Assembly: GCA_025980665.1 (NCBI GenBank)
Contig: JAICXC010000040.1
Span: forward strand, 1-39,693
Length of the DNA: 39,693 nt
Direction: 5' to 3'
From: Bryobacteraceae bacterium
GTDB taxonomy: Bacteria; Acidobacteriota; Terriglobia; Bryobacterales; Bryobacteraceae
Each line of letters starts with the position of its first letter. Position 1 is the stretch's first letter. A program made the position numbers and the translations under genes. Shown here one piece after another: positions 1-8,610 of the stretch. The notes beneath the pieces were generated by a model. That model was not told where the DNA came from. It made no database searches and saw only the letters and a program-made list of their open reading frames with translations.

Positions 1-396
1 CCCCCCTCCTTTAATAACTTCTTCTGAGATGCGTTTACGGATTCTGGTAAGTTCCTGTTCGCTTAATTCCTCGTGTTCCAGGAGATTGAGTACGAGTTCT
101 TCCGGCGAGTCGCGGAAAAAGCGGCTGAGTAGCCTTCGTACCGCGTTACGGCTGGCCTCCTTCTGTCCGACCACAGGATGATACAGGAAAGCCCGGCCCT
201 CATCCGACTTGGTATGCCGCACATATCCTTTATCTTCGAGAATCCGCATCGTCGTGAGCACCGTGTTATAGGCCAAGCCGAGCGGTTTGGGAAGAGCTTC
301 CGCGACCTCGGCTACGGTGGCCGATCCCTTACGCCAGATCACATCCATGAGGCGAAGTTCGGCTTCGGTCAGGTCCTGAGATTTCTTGCGGGCCAA
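1..396 (-). CDS. BlaI/MecI/CopY-family transcriptional repressor (3' end cut by window edge)
   Basis: The reading frame runs leftwards off the window, so the C-terminus is missing. The visible 132 residues form a winged helix typical of penicillinase repressors: an N-terminal LTEAELRLMDVIWRKG helix, a recognition helix around LAYNTVLTTMRILEDKGYV, then a basic wing and a C-terminal dimerisation helix rich in Leu and Glu. No ATG lies at the right place. A TTG at 394-396 is preceded by GAAGGAG about 7 nt upstream, so I chose it. Family members repress their own operon and are usually inactivated by a BlaR1-type membrane peptidase, which would lie beyond position 1. The inducer cannot be told from this sequence. 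Confidence 0.85.
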   Translation of the reverse strand, partial: MARKKSQDLTEAELRLMDVIWRKGSATVAEVAEALPKPLGLAYNTVLTTMRILEDKGYVRHTKSDEGRAFLYHPVVGQKEASRNAVRRLLSRFFRDSPEELVLNLLEHEELSEQELTRIRKRISEEVIKGGG

Positions 397-438
397 GATG
401 CGCTCCTTCAGAACTAAAGAATTAAGACTTCCGCAGCC

Positions 439-468
439 AGAATACTCCCAGAGGCGAATACCTGTCAA
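439..468 (-). promoter_or_regulatory. Putative sigma70-type promoter of the BlaI-like gene
   Basis: On the minus strand a perfect TTGACA (complement of 463-468) is followed after 18 nt by TATTCT (complement of 439-444), placing a start site near 432, about 36 nt before the TTG codon. An AT-rich element, CTAATTTTATAG (complement of 469-480), lies just upstream of the -35. It has only weak dyad symmetry and does not match the classical TACA-N2-TGTA operator. The promoter call is from sequence alone. Confidence 0.5.
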
Positions 469-571
469 CTATAAAATTAGGTGACGAAGGAAAAAGCATG
501 GTCCGCCAGTAGATACGTGCTCATCATTTACCGCCGTTGTGTTTCAAAATGCGGAGGACTAGACTGGCTGC

Positions 572-1354
572 ATGTCTCCCGACCCAGCTCCCGGGCCGCC
601 GCCCGTCGTAATGCCCGCCGAGCAACCCGCCTTAAACCAGATGAGCGAGCCCGCCCGTCTGGCCGGTGTGTTCTTTTCACCCGGCAAGGCGTTCGCAGAC
701 ATCGCTCGTCGTCCGCGTTGGTGGATTCCAGTGATTCTGATCGCCATTCTCGGCACGGTGTATTTAAACGCCTTCACCCAGCGCGTGGGCTGGGAATCGG
801 TGATTCGGCCGGCGATTGAGCGCCTCCCCAACTCACAAACCATGACCGTTCAGCAGCGCGAACAGGCGATCGCAACTGCAGCCAGATTCTACAAGTATCT
901 AGGCTACGGAGGCTCCGCCGTCGGAACACTGTTTTACGTTTTTATCGTCGCGGTGATGCTTATGTTCATTTTCGACACAATGATGAGCGCCAGTATCGGT
1001 TTGAAACGCATGATGGCGATCGTGGCCTATGGGTTTCTTCCCCTGATCATACAAACCCTTTTGTCCATGGTGGTACTCTTCCTCAAGGATCCGGACGAGT
1101 TCAATTTGCAGAATCCGCTGATGTTCAATGTAGGAGCCTATCTGAGCCCGGATTCACCGGCCGCGCTACGCGCTCTGGGATCGTCGATTGATTTTTTTTC
1201 GTTATGGATTATTGTGTTGCTGGCGATCGGAGTCCACGCCGCCGGGCGTAAGATCAGCTTTGGAAAAGCCCTGGCCGGTATCGGATTGCCGTGGGCGCTT
1301 TTCGTCTGCCTGAAAACTGCGGCAGCAGCGGCGGGCATGCAGATCGGATCGTAG
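572..1354 (+). CDS. Yip1-family multi-pass membrane protein
   Basis: This 260-residue protein has a proline-rich cytoplasmic N-terminus, then the motif LAGVFFSPGKAFADIARRPRWW, typical of bacterial Yip1-domain (PF04893) proteins. About five membrane segments follow (near residues 50-70, 113-137, 146-170, 205-228 and 236-256). The bacterial family is common in Acidobacteriota and has no firmly assigned role; the eukaryotic relatives act in vesicle traffic. The start is uncertain: GGAGG lies 16 nt before the ATG, which is too far for a good ribosome site, and a later ATG could be used. It sits 22 bp before the CpsB-like phosphatase on the same strand and may share its transcript. Nothing else ties it to polysaccharide export. 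Confidence 0.7.
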   Translation: MSPDPAPGPPPVVMPAEQPALNQMSEPARLAGVFFSPGKAFADIARRPRWWIPVILIAILGTVYLNAFTQRVGWESVIRPAIERLPNSQTMTVQQREQAIATAARFYKYLGYGGSAVGTLFYVFIVAVMLMFIFDTMMSASIGLKRMMAIVAYGFLPLIIQTLLSMVVLFLKDPDEFNLQNPLMFNVGAYLSPDSPAALRALGSSIDFFSLWIIVLLAIGVHAAGRKISFGKALAGIGLPWALFVCLKTAAAAAGMQIGS

Positions 1355-1376
1355 CCGGCAACGCTAAGATTGAGGT

Positions 1377-2141
1377 TTGATCGATATTCACAGCCACGTG
1401 CTGTTCGGCCTGGACGACGGCGCACGGACGCTGGAAGACTCACTCGCCATGGTGCGCATGGCGGCTGCGCACGGCACCACCGATCTGGTGGCCACGCCCC
1501 ACGCCAACCTTAACTTTAAATTCGATCCTGACCAGATCGCTGAACGGATGGCGCAGGTCCAGAAGGCCGCGGGCGACGGGTTGCGGCTGTACACGGGCTG
1601 CGATTTTCATCTGAGTTTCGATAATATTCAGGATTCGATCGAGCATCCCAGGAAATACACTATCAACCAGCAGCGCTACTTGTTGGTCGAGTTTTCCGAG
1701 CTGCTGATCTTCAAAAATACCGAGGACATCTTCGCGCGCCTGAGAGATGCCGGGATGACTCCCATCGTGACTCACCCCGAGCGTAACGGACTTCTGCGCC
1801 AGCGGGTTGAGAATATCGCCAAGTGGGTGGAGCAGGGGGCGCGCTTGCAATTGACCGCGCAGAGCCTCACGGGCGGATTCGGCCAGCGTGCACAGGAATT
1901 CTCACGTGAACTGCTGGACCGCGGGTTGGTGCACGTGATCGCCAGCGATGGCCACGATTGCGAGCGCCGTCCGCCGATTATGGATCAAGCTCGGACGTGG
2001 CTCCAAAACAAGTACGGAGATGCGCTGGCCGAGGCCCTGTGTGTGACCAATCCCGGTGCGGCGCTCTCCGGAGATGACATGGGCCTGCCGAACCTAGGTT
2101 CGGAATCGTCCGTGTGGAAGTGGTACAAGTTCTGGCGGTAG
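1377..2141 (+). CDS. CpsB/YwqE-type PHP-domain tyrosine-protein phosphatase
   Basis: At 254 residues this has the usual length of the CpsB/CapC/YwqE family. Metal ligands of the PHP fold are visible: IDIHSH at residues 2-7, ATPHAN near 40, THPERN near 130 and ASDGHD near 190. Family members use a trinuclear metal centre to dephosphorylate the tyrosine-rich tail of the cognate BY-kinase, so the likely partner is the Wzc-like protein encoded at 3726-5930. Translation starts at TTG (1377-1379); a GAGG lies very close upstream and the initiation region looks weak. The gene precedes the NusG-like gene by 117 bp, and its final bases contain an ops-like octamer (see 2134-2141). Confidence 0.88.
   Translation: MIDIHSHVLFGLDDGARTLEDSLAMVRMAAAHGTTDLVATPHANLNFKFDPDQIAERMAQVQKAAGDGLRLYTGCDFHLSFDNIQDSIEHPRKYTINQQRYLLVEFSELLIFKNTEDIFARLRDAGMTPIVTHPERNGLLRQRVENIAKWVEQGARLQLTAQSLTGGFGQRAQEFSRELLDRGLVHVIASDGHDCERRPPIMDQARTWLQNKYGDALAEALCVTNPGAALSGDDMGLPNLGSESSVWKWYKFWR
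2134..2141 (+). promoter_or_regulatory. ops-like octamer (GGCGGTAG) at the end of the phosphatase gene
   Basis: The octamer equals the core of the enterobacterial ops pause element that recruits RfaH, a NusG paralogue. It lies 118 bp before a NusG-paralogue gene that heads a long polysaccharide operon. The same octamer also occurs inside the methyltransferase gene near 17650, and the region is GC-rich, so chance is a real possibility. Here it spans the phosphatase stop codon. Confidence 0.2.
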
Positions 2142-2205
2142 CCTTTCTTCAGTTTCTCTCTGAGACAATCCTCGGCCGTATCCCACAAACTCTGGTAGCA
2201 GGGAA

Positions 2206-2229
2206 TTCCTTTCGCAACTCAGAAAGGAA
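2206..2229 (+). other. Leader hairpin before the NusG-like gene
   Basis: The arms TTCCTTTC (2206-2213) and GAAAGGAA (2222-2229) are perfectly complementary around an 8-nt loop, about 30 nt before the UpxY-like start codon. No run of T follows, so it is not an intrinsic terminator. It could shape translation or serve as a pause hairpin. The rest of the 117-bp gap (2142-2258) shows no clear -35/-10 pair. Confidence 0.35.
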
Positions 2230-2258
2230 ATCGTCCTGGGACTCACAAAGCGCGAGCT

Positions 2259-2786
2259 ATGTCTGAACACACGCTATCCGAACAAAAGTGGTATGCGCTG
2301 ACCGTGCCATATCAGCACGAACGGCAAACCGAGAAGGCGCTCCAGTCGAAGGGCCTGGAGACTTTGCTGCCTGTATATCGCAGCCGGCGACAGTGGTCGG
2401 ATCGAGTGAAGGACGTGGAAATGCCGCTGTTTGCCGGGTATGTCCTGTGCCACTTCGACCTGGACGATCGCATTCATGTGATGGATACGCCGGGAGTCGC
2501 CAGGATCGTGGGATTTGGGGGCATGCCGGCGGCATTGGAAGATTCTGAAATTGCGGTGATTCAGCACATGCTGCTGTCAAAGCTGCCTCTGGCGCCCTGG
2601 CCCTATTTGAAAGCCGGCGACCGGGTGCGAGTGGAGCACGGGCCCATGCGCGGACAGGAAGGCACTCTGGTCCGAACCAAGGACTCCGTTCATTTGGTGA
2701 TTAATATCGACGTGTTACAGCGTTCGGTTGCGGTGCAGGTAGACCGGGAAGCGATTGTGCCGATCGGATGCGGGGAAAGCTCATGA
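2259..2786 (+). CDS. NusG paralogue of the UpxY/RfaH type (operon-specific antiterminator)
   Basis: The 175-residue protein has an N-terminal NGN domain (WYALTVPYQHERQTEKAL near residues 11-28; MPLFAGYVLCHFDL near 55-68) and a C-terminal KOW domain (AGDRVRVEHGPMRGQEGTL near 122-140). This is the architecture of NusG; the divergent sequence and the position at the head of a capsule locus point to the specialised UpxY/LoaP/RfaH group. Such proteins bind RNA polymerase early in a long operon and prevent premature termination. The likely target is the operon that follows, about 20 kb long. Its stop codon overlaps the start of the export lipoprotein gene (ATGA at 2783-2786). Confidence 0.88.
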   Translation: MSEHTLSEQKWYALTVPYQHERQTEKALQSKGLETLLPVYRSRRQWSDRVKDVEMPLFAGYVLCHFDLDDRIHVMDTPGVARIVGFGGMPAALEDSEIAVIQHMLLSKLPLAPWPYLKAGDRVRVEHGPMRGQEGTLVRTKDSVHLVINIDVLQRSVAVQVDREAIVPIGCGESS

Positions 2787-3724
2787 GAATCGTCGCCATG
2801 TGCTGGCTTGGTCTCCTGGCAGGTTGTGTTTTTGGACAGGCGCGCCTGCCGGTGGGATCTACCGAAACGGGGGCGAATCTTCCGCCGCGGCCCATCGGAG
2901 TAGGCGATCTGCTTTCCATTTCAATATATGGCGCGCCGGAGATGTCGCGCACGGCGCGGGTGAGCCAGGAGGGGTCCATCCGGTTGCCCATATTCAAGAA
3001 ACCGATTGAAGCGCGCGGAACCATCCCAGCGGAACTTGAACAGCGGGTCGCGGATGCCTTAAGCCAGGCGGGAGTCCTGGTAGACCCATCCGTGGTGATC
3101 ACCATCGCCGAGTACGCCACTCGTCCGATTCGAGTCGCGGGCGCGGTGCGACACCCGCTGACCTTCGACGCCACCGGACCGGTGTCGTTGCTCGAGGCGC
3201 TGACGCGCGCGGAAGGACTAAGCGGGGATGCCGGTGCGGATATTCTGGTGACGCGGGCGAGTCTGGATAGTGCAGCGCTCACGCAAAGAATCTCGGTCAA
3301 GGCCTTGATCGAGACAGCCGATCCGGCGGCCAACCTAATTCTCAATGGCGGCGAAGAAGTGCGCGTTCCCGAAGCCGGGCGGGTGTTCGTGGTGGGGAAC
3401 GTTAAAAAGCCCGGCGCGTTCCCCGCGGGTGATGGGACTGGAATTTCGGTGCTGAAGGCCTTGGCGTTGGCCGAAGGTTTAGCCCCTTTCTCGACTAAGC
3501 TCGCCTACATCTACCGCCCCGGCGAAGGCGGCAAACAGGAGATCGAGGTCGCGCTCCGCAAGATCCTGGAACGCAAAGCGCCCGATGTGGTCCTGGCGGC
3601 GGGAGACATCTTCTACATTCCCGATAATCGCGGTGGCCGGGTCACGGCCAATGTGATCGAAAAAGCCGTGGCGTTTGCGGCCGGAACAGCGTCGGGAGCC
3701 CTGATTCTTGGCTTGAACCGCTGA
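2783..3724 (+). CDS. Outer-membrane polysaccharide export lipoprotein (Wza/OPX family)
   Basis: The start is taken at ATG 2783, which overlaps the previous stop and follows GGGGAAAG; an upstream in-frame ATG at 2768 is less likely because it would lengthen the signal peptide with charged residues. The N-terminus has a lipoprotein signal ending in LLAGC, with Cys15 as the lipidated residue. A Poly_export domain follows (IGVGDLLSISIYGAPEMSRTA, then the LPIFKKPIEARG region), then two SLBB-type segments (IRVAGAVRHPLTFDATGPVS; VFVVGNVKKPGAFPAGDG). A C-terminal hydrophobic helix (AVAFAAGTASGALILGL) could cross the outer membrane as in Wza. It should form the export channel contacting the Wzc-like protein encoded immediately downstream. 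Confidence 0.9.
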   Translation: MRIVAMCWLGLLAGCVFGQARLPVGSTETGANLPPRPIGVGDLLSISIYGAPEMSRTARVSQEGSIRLPIFKKPIEARGTIPAELEQRVADALSQAGVLVDPSVVITIAEYATRPIRVAGAVRHPLTFDATGPVSLLEALTRAEGLSGDAGADILVTRASLDSAALTQRISVKALIETADPAANLILNGGEEVRVPEAGRVFVVGNVKKPGAFPAGDGTGISVLKALALAEGLAPFSTKLAYIYRPGEGGKQEIEVALRKILERKAPDVVLAAGDIFYIPDNRGGRVTANVIEKAVAFAAGTASGALILGLNR

Positions 3725-3725
3725 A

Positions 3726-5930
3726 ATGCGCGTGAGTCCCGTGAATCCTTCACCCCTCAGTTCTCAAAATTCCGGGCAGTGGCCGGCGCTACTCGACAGC
3801 CTGGCAGCCCAAGATCCGGAAGACGCCCGCATCGCCATCTCGCAGTATGTCTGGATTTGCAAGCGCCAGCGCTGGAAGATTTTGGGATTTTGTGCACTGG
3901 CGGTGATCGCTACGGTGATTGTTTCCGCGCGTCTGACGCCGATTTTCGAATCGACCACGACGGTAGACGTGGACCGCGAGAGTCCGGCCGGGGTACTGGG
4001 ACAGGATGCAGCGCGCAGCGTGACCAACGATGCGGAGCAGTTTCTGGCAACCCAGATGAAGCTGGTGCAGTCCGACGGGGTGCTCCGTCCAGTGGACCAA
4101 CGTTTCGGCCTACGGCTAAGGGAAAAGCAATCTTCTGCCCAATCGCCGCGGGAAGAAGCTGCTCCTATCGTGCTTAAGTACTTGCGCGTCATACGCCCGC
4201 CCAACACCTACTTGATGTTGGTCAGCTACCGCTCAGACGATCCGGTCCTGGCGGCGGATGTATCGAATGCGATCGCCGATTCGTATCTCGAGCATAGTTA
4301 CGATATCCGATTACGCAGTTCCACCAGCCTGGCGACCTTCATGGAACGTCAGCTGGATGAGCTAAAGGTCAAGATGGAACACTCCAGCCTGGCTTTGGCA
4401 GCCTTCGAGCGGGAACTGACGGTGATCAACCCGGAAGCGAAGACCAACATCCTGGAATCACGATTAGTCCAGCTGAATACGGAACACACCGCCACGCAAG
4501 CCGATCTACTGCGTCAGCAAGCGGCCTGGGAATCGGTTCAAGGCGGGTCGTTTGAGGCGGCGCTGGCATCGCCGCAAGGGGAAGCGCTGCGTAAGCTGGT
4601 GGAGCACTCCCAGGAAGCCCGCGAACACTTTGCCGACGTCTCTGGATATTACGGCACGAACCATCCTGAGTATCGCCGGGCCAAGGCGCAGCTCGATCAG
4701 CTGGAAGGCGCTCTCGAAGTTACCCGGGCCAGCATCGCAAAGCAGGTGGAAGTGGGGTATCGGGAAAGCCAGCGGCGAGAGCAGATGGCTGGGGCGGCGG
4801 CGGCGCAGACCAAAACCGAATTCGATCGGGTGAATGCCCGCAACTATGAGTATCAGGCGGCCAAACGTGAGGCAGAAGCCGATAAAACGCTGTATGCCGA
4901 ACTGGTCCGCAAAATCAAGGAAGCCGGCATTAACGCGGGATTCCAGAACAGCGCCATCCGCATTGCCGATGCGGCCCGGCCGGCGCTCCAGCCGGTATCT
5001 CCCAACATTCCGCTAAACGCACTGCTGGCGCTACTGTTTTCCATGCTGGTGGCGGGGAGCGCCGCAGTGGGGGGAGACCTTCTGGACAAGACCATTAAAG
5101 ATCCCGAGCAAGTGGCGCGCACCCTGGGTACCGAAGTAATCGGGAGCCTGCCGCTGTTGAAGAACGTGCCGGGAGGACGGGTTTTGGCGCTGCCGTCGTC
5201 ATCCGACAAAGGAACGGTAGAGGAACGCGATCCCAGCGGCTTTCGGGAAAGCGTGCGGACACTGCGCAACTCGATCTTATTGGGAAATCTGGACCAGCGT
5301 TACCGGTCGCTGCTGGTAACCAGTGCAGCGCCGGCCGAGGGCAAGACGACTACCGCGGCGAATCTTGCGGCAGCTTATGCGGAACAAGGCCAGCGGACCT
5401 TGCTGATCGATGGCGATCTGCGGCGGCCGAGCGTGCACCGCAGTTTCAAGATTCCCGGAATCGTGGGGCTCGCCAACGTGCTGCGGGGGGAATTTGATTG
5501 GCGCGCGGCGGTAACCCCGGTCGCCAGCCTGCCGGACCTGCACGTGCTTCCGGCCGGAGCGCCCTCGCGGCATTCCGCCGATTTGATCGGGCGCGGCTTG
5601 ATGGAGATGATCGAGGAAGCAGCCACCGACTACGATCTGGTGATCGTGGATGCGCCGCCGCTGCTGGGCTTTGCGGAGCCGTTGCAAATGGCCACGGCAG
5701 TAGACGGAGTACTGGTGGTGGCACGCGCTGGACATACTACCCGCAAGGCGGTGGCTGCGGTGCTGGCAACTCTGAATCGGGTTCGTGCCAAGACGGTTGG
5801 GCTAGTGCTCAATGAAGTGCACCGGGACCTGAGCGACAGTTACCACTATTACGATTACTACCGGTCGTATTATCGAACTCCCAATTCGGAAAAACTGGAG
5901 GACAACGCCACCAACGGAGTGCCGACGTGA
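3726..5930 (+). CDS. Wzc-like polysaccharide copolymerase with BY-kinase domain
   Basis: This 734-residue protein combines a Wzz chain-length domain and a bacterial tyrosine kinase. Membrane helices lie near residues 50-70 and 435-455, with a long, partly coiled-coil periplasmic region between them. The cytoplasmic kinase has Walker A (APAEGKTTTAAN, near 535-546), Walker A' (LLIDGDLRRP, near 559-568) and Walker B (LVIVDAPPLLG, near 637-647). The tail carries seven tyrosines within eleven residues near 705-717, the usual autophosphorylation cluster. It is expected to control polymer length and link the inner-membrane Wzy polymerase to the OPX channel, with the CpsB-like phosphatase encoded at 1377-2141 as antagonist. 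Its stop overlaps the GTG start of the next gene. Confidence 0.93.
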   Translation: MRVSPVNPSPLSSQNSGQWPALLDSLAAQDPEDARIAISQYVWICKRQRWKILGFCALAVIATVIVSARLTPIFESTTTVDVDRESPAGVLGQDAARSVTNDAEQFLATQMKLVQSDGVLRPVDQRFGLRLREKQSSAQSPREEAAPIVLKYLRVIRPPNTYLMLVSYRSDDPVLAADVSNAIADSYLEHSYDIRLRSSTSLATFMERQLDELKVKMEHSSLALAAFERELTVINPEAKTNILESRLVQLNTEHTATQADLLRQQAAWESVQGGSFEAALASPQGEALRKLVEHSQEAREHFADVSGYYGTNHPEYRRAKAQLDQLEGALEVTRASIAKQVEVGYRESQRREQMAGAAAAQTKTEFDRVNARNYEYQAAKREAEADKTLYAELVRKIKEAGINAGFQNSAIRIADAARPALQPVSPNIPLNALLALLFSMLVAGSAAVGGDLLDKTIKDPEQVARTLGTEVIGSLPLLKNVPGGRVLALPSSSDKGTVEERDPSGFRESVRTLRNSILLGNLDQRYRSLLVTSAAPAEGKTTTAANLAAAYAEQGQRTLLIDGDLRRPSVHRSFKIPGIVGLANVLRGEFDWRAAVTPVASLPDLHVLPAGAPSRHSADLIGRGLMEMIEEAATDYDLVIVDAPPLLGFAEPLQMATAVDGVLVVARAGHTTRKAVAAVLATLNRVRAKTVGLVLNEVHRDLSDSYHYYDYYRSYYRTPNSEKLEDNATNGVPT

Positions 5931-7636
5931 GCGTGGTGCTGGGCATCCATGACGGGCACAACGCTTCGGCCGCGCTGCTGCGCGACGGCCGGATCGAGCT
6001 GGCATTGCAAGAAGAACGGCTCACACGGGTGAAAAACCAGGGCGATGCGCCCAGGGGGGCCGTCCGCGCCGCGCGCTTGCTGCTGGACAGGAATTCGTCC
6101 CCGCTGGCGGCCTTGAACGGCAATTACATGAACTATCACCAGTGGCAGCGAGAGACAATTCTGCGTGACTATGCGCGCTGTTCGAGCCTAAGCTCGCGGC
6201 TTAAGCAAACCTTCAAGACCTCGATGGTCGACCGGGCATACCAGCGCGCGCGGGCGGCGGAACGAGCCGAGCAACTCAGCGCGATTGGTTTGAGTGGCGA
6301 GCAACTGGCTCCTGTAGAGCATCACCAGGCGCACGCCGCGGCGGCCTATTACACCTCACCTTGGGGAATGACCGACGACAAAGTTCTGGTTCTGACCTGC
6401 GACGGCTCGGGCGACCGCTTATCGGCCACGGTGAGTCTGGCCGAAAGTGGGACGCTCACGCGGTTAGCGCAAGTGAGCGATCACGACTCAATCGGGCGGC
6501 TCTATGCGCTGGTGACACGGTGGCTGGGGATGTGCCCGCTCGAGCACGAGTACAAGGTCATGGGTCTGGCCCCCTACGGTGCGAGTTCGCTCGCGGCCGC
6601 GGAAATATCGCGCTCGCTCGAAGCGTTGTTCGAATTCACCTCGGATGGGTTGGGATGGCGGCGGCGTAAGGGCATGCCTTCCCTCTATGCGGCTTACGAG
6701 TTCCTCGGAAGCCTGCTCAAAGGGCAGCGTTTCGATTGGGTGGCCGCAGGGGCGCAGCGTTTCCTCGAGAAGATGCTCACCCGGTGGGTGGCGGGTGCGG
6801 TGCGCGAAACCGGAATCGATCGAATTGCCTGCTCGGGCGGCGTGTTCATGAACGTGAAGGCCAATCTGGCGATTCTCGAATTGCCAGAGGTCAAAAGCAT
6901 GTTCGTGTTTCCATCCTGTGGAGACGAATCGAACAGTATCGGGGCAGCCTGCTTCGCGGCAGCACAGCGGGGAGAAAGCATCCAGCCGCTGGGCGCGATC
7001 TATTACGGCGATTCCATCACCGATGTCGAGGCGGAAGAAGCGCTGACGGATGCCGAGCCCCGGACCAAAGTGCGCTTTCACTGGGTGGCCAATATCGAGA
7101 AGCGGGTGGCTGGGGAGTTGGCCGACGGCCGGATTGTTGCGCGGGCCAAAGGCGCTGCAGAGTTCGGCGCACGCGCGCTGGGGAACCGGTCCATATTGGC
7201 GCGGGCAGATTCGCCGTCGGCGGTCCGCAGCATTAACCAGGCCATCAAGAATCGCGACTTCTGGATGCCCTTCGCTCCGGCGGTGTTAGCCGAACGCGCT
7301 TCACGCTACTACGATAAGCCTAAGCCGGCAGATTCTCCCTACATGATGTTCGCTTTCCGGACGAGGCCGGAACGGCGGGCCGCACTCGCCGGGGTGCAGC
7401 ATCCCTATGACTTCACCACGCGTCCGCAGGAGGTTCGGGCGGAGCACAATGCCGACTTTCATCGGCTGCTTGAAGAGTATGAATCGATCACTGGAGAAGC
7501 CGCGGTGCTCAATACTTCTTTTAACTTGCACGGTGAGCCGATTGTGTATCGCGCGCGAGATGCCGTGGACGTCTTTCTGCGCAGCGGCTTGGAATATATG
7601 GCGTTGGCGAACTGGTGGGTGGAGAAAGTTTCGTGA
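5927..7636 (+). CDS. O-carbamoyltransferase (NodU/CmcH family)
   Basis: At 569 residues this has the family length. The N-terminal ASKHA-type domain begins GIHDGHNASAALL; HHQAHAAAAYY near residue 133 provides the metal-binding histidines and HEYKVMGLAPYG lies near 206. The C-terminal domain contains GAAEFGARALGNRSILARAD near 409-428, typical of carbamoyltransferase C-domains. Family members move carbamoyl from carbamoyl phosphate, through an adenylate, to a hydroxyl group, for example on Nod factors or antibiotics. In this locus the acceptor is most likely a sugar of the polymer or its precursor. The start is GTG at 5927, overlapping the kinase stop (GTGA), and the stop overlaps the epimerase start. 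Confidence 0.9.
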   Translation: MSVVLGIHDGHNASAALLRDGRIELALQEERLTRVKNQGDAPRGAVRAARLLLDRNSSPLAALNGNYMNYHQWQRETILRDYARCSSLSSRLKQTFKTSMVDRAYQRARAAERAEQLSAIGLSGEQLAPVEHHQAHAAAAYYTSPWGMTDDKVLVLTCDGSGDRLSATVSLAESGTLTRLAQVSDHDSIGRLYALVTRWLGMCPLEHEYKVMGLAPYGASSLAAAEISRSLEALFEFTSDGLGWRRRKGMPSLYAAYEFLGSLLKGQRFDWVAAGAQRFLEKMLTRWVAGAVRETGIDRIACSGGVFMNVKANLAILELPEVKSMFVFPSCGDESNSIGAACFAAAQRGESIQPLGAIYYGDSITDVEAEEALTDAEPRTKVRFHWVANIEKRVAGELADGRIVARAKGAAEFGARALGNRSILARADSPSAVRSINQAIKNRDFWMPFAPAVLAERASRYYDKPKPADSPYMMFAFRTRPERRAALAGVQHPYDFTTRPQEVRAEHNADFHRLLEEYESITGEAAVLNTSFNLHGEPIVYRARDAVDVFLRSGLEYMALANWWVEKVS

Positions 7637-8610
7637 CGATTCTGGTCACTGGCGCGGCCGGGTTCATCGGCTATCATCTGGCGGCACGGCTGATGTCAGA
7701 AGGCCGGCGGGTGATCGGCGTGGACAACCTGAACGCGTATTACGACCCACGCCTTAAGCAGGCGCGGCTCAGAAGACTGGCAGGTTATCCCGCCTTCGAG
7801 TTCATCGAAGCCGATCTGGCGGAGCGCACCGCCGCCGAGGCCATCTTCGCCCGGAACCGGTTCGATGTTGTCGTCCATCTGGCCGCGCAGGCGGGAGTAC
7901 GGCACTCAATCGAGAACCCGCACGTTTATATCGATGCGAATGTCACCGGATTTTTGCACGTGCTCGAAGGCTGCCGGAGGCAGGAAATCGAACGGCTGGT
8001 TTACGCGTCGTCGAGTTCGGTCTATGCGGGCAACCGCAAGACGCCCTTCGCCGTGGGCGATCCGGCGGAGACACCGGTGTCGCTCTATGCCGCAACCAAA
8101 CGCGCCGGTGAGTTGATGGCTCATTGCTACTCGCATCTTTTTGGTATGGCCACCACCGGATTGCGTTTTTTCACCGTGTACGGACCGTGGGGGCGGCCGG
8201 ATATGGCGCCGTTCAAATTCATGCGGGCCATTGAGCGTGGCAAGCCCATCGATCTCTACAACTACGGGCGTATGCAGCGCGATTTTACCTACGTGGACGA
8301 CGTCGTCGAGGGACTGGTTCGGGTGATCGACCGCCCGCACACCGGTTACAGGCTGTACAACGTCGGGCACGGATCGCCCGTTGGGTTGCTCGAATTCGTT
8401 CATACCATCGAGCATGCGCTGGGAAAACGCGCACGCAAGCGATTCCTGCCGATATCGCCTGGCGATGTGATCTCGACGCACGCCGAGGTCGAGGATTTCT
8501 TCGACTACACCGGGTTTTATCCAGCTACGCCGGTGGCCTGGGGAGTCGAGCGATTGGTGGCGTGGCATCGCGACTATACTGCCACGGGGCGGCGGGCCAT
8601 GGTGGTATGA
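7633..8610 (+). CDS. NAD-dependent nucleotide-sugar epimerase, probably UDP-glucuronate 4-epimerase
   Basis: This extended short-chain dehydrogenase of 325 residues starts at GTG 7633, which overlaps the previous stop (GTGA) and follows GGAGAAAG; earlier in-frame starts have no such support. It shows the Rossmann motif TGAAGFIGYHLA, the region VDNLNAYYDPRLKQARL, the catalytic Ser region ASSSSVYAG and the YAATK dyad (SLYAATKRAGELMA). The NAYYDPRLK segment and overall pattern match CapI/LpsL-type UDP-glucuronate 4-epimerases, which supply UDP-galacturonate. No UDP-glucose dehydrogenase lies in this window, so the uronate donor must be made elsewhere. Substrate assignment is by family resemblance only. 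Confidence 0.85.
   Translation: MTILVTGAAGFIGYHLAARLMSEGRRVIGVDNLNAYYDPRLKQARLRRLAGYPAFEFIEADLAERTAAEAIFARNRFDVVVHLAAQAGVRHSIENPHVYIDANVTGFLHVLEGCRRQEIERLVYASSSSVYAGNRKTPFAVGDPAETPVSLYAATKRAGELMAHCYSHLFGMATTGLRFFTVYGPWGRPDMAPFKFMRAIERGKPIDLYNYGRMQRDFTYVDDVVEGLVRVIDRPHTGYRLYNVGHGSPVGLLEFVHTIEHALGKRARKRFLPISPGDVISTHAEVEDFFDYTGFYPATPVAWGVERLVAWHRDYTATGRRAMVV

Noticed and set aside
178..417. 79-codon plus-strand frame at the left edge
   Set aside because: It is antisense to the BlaI-like repressor, whose winged-helix motifs are clear on the minus strand.
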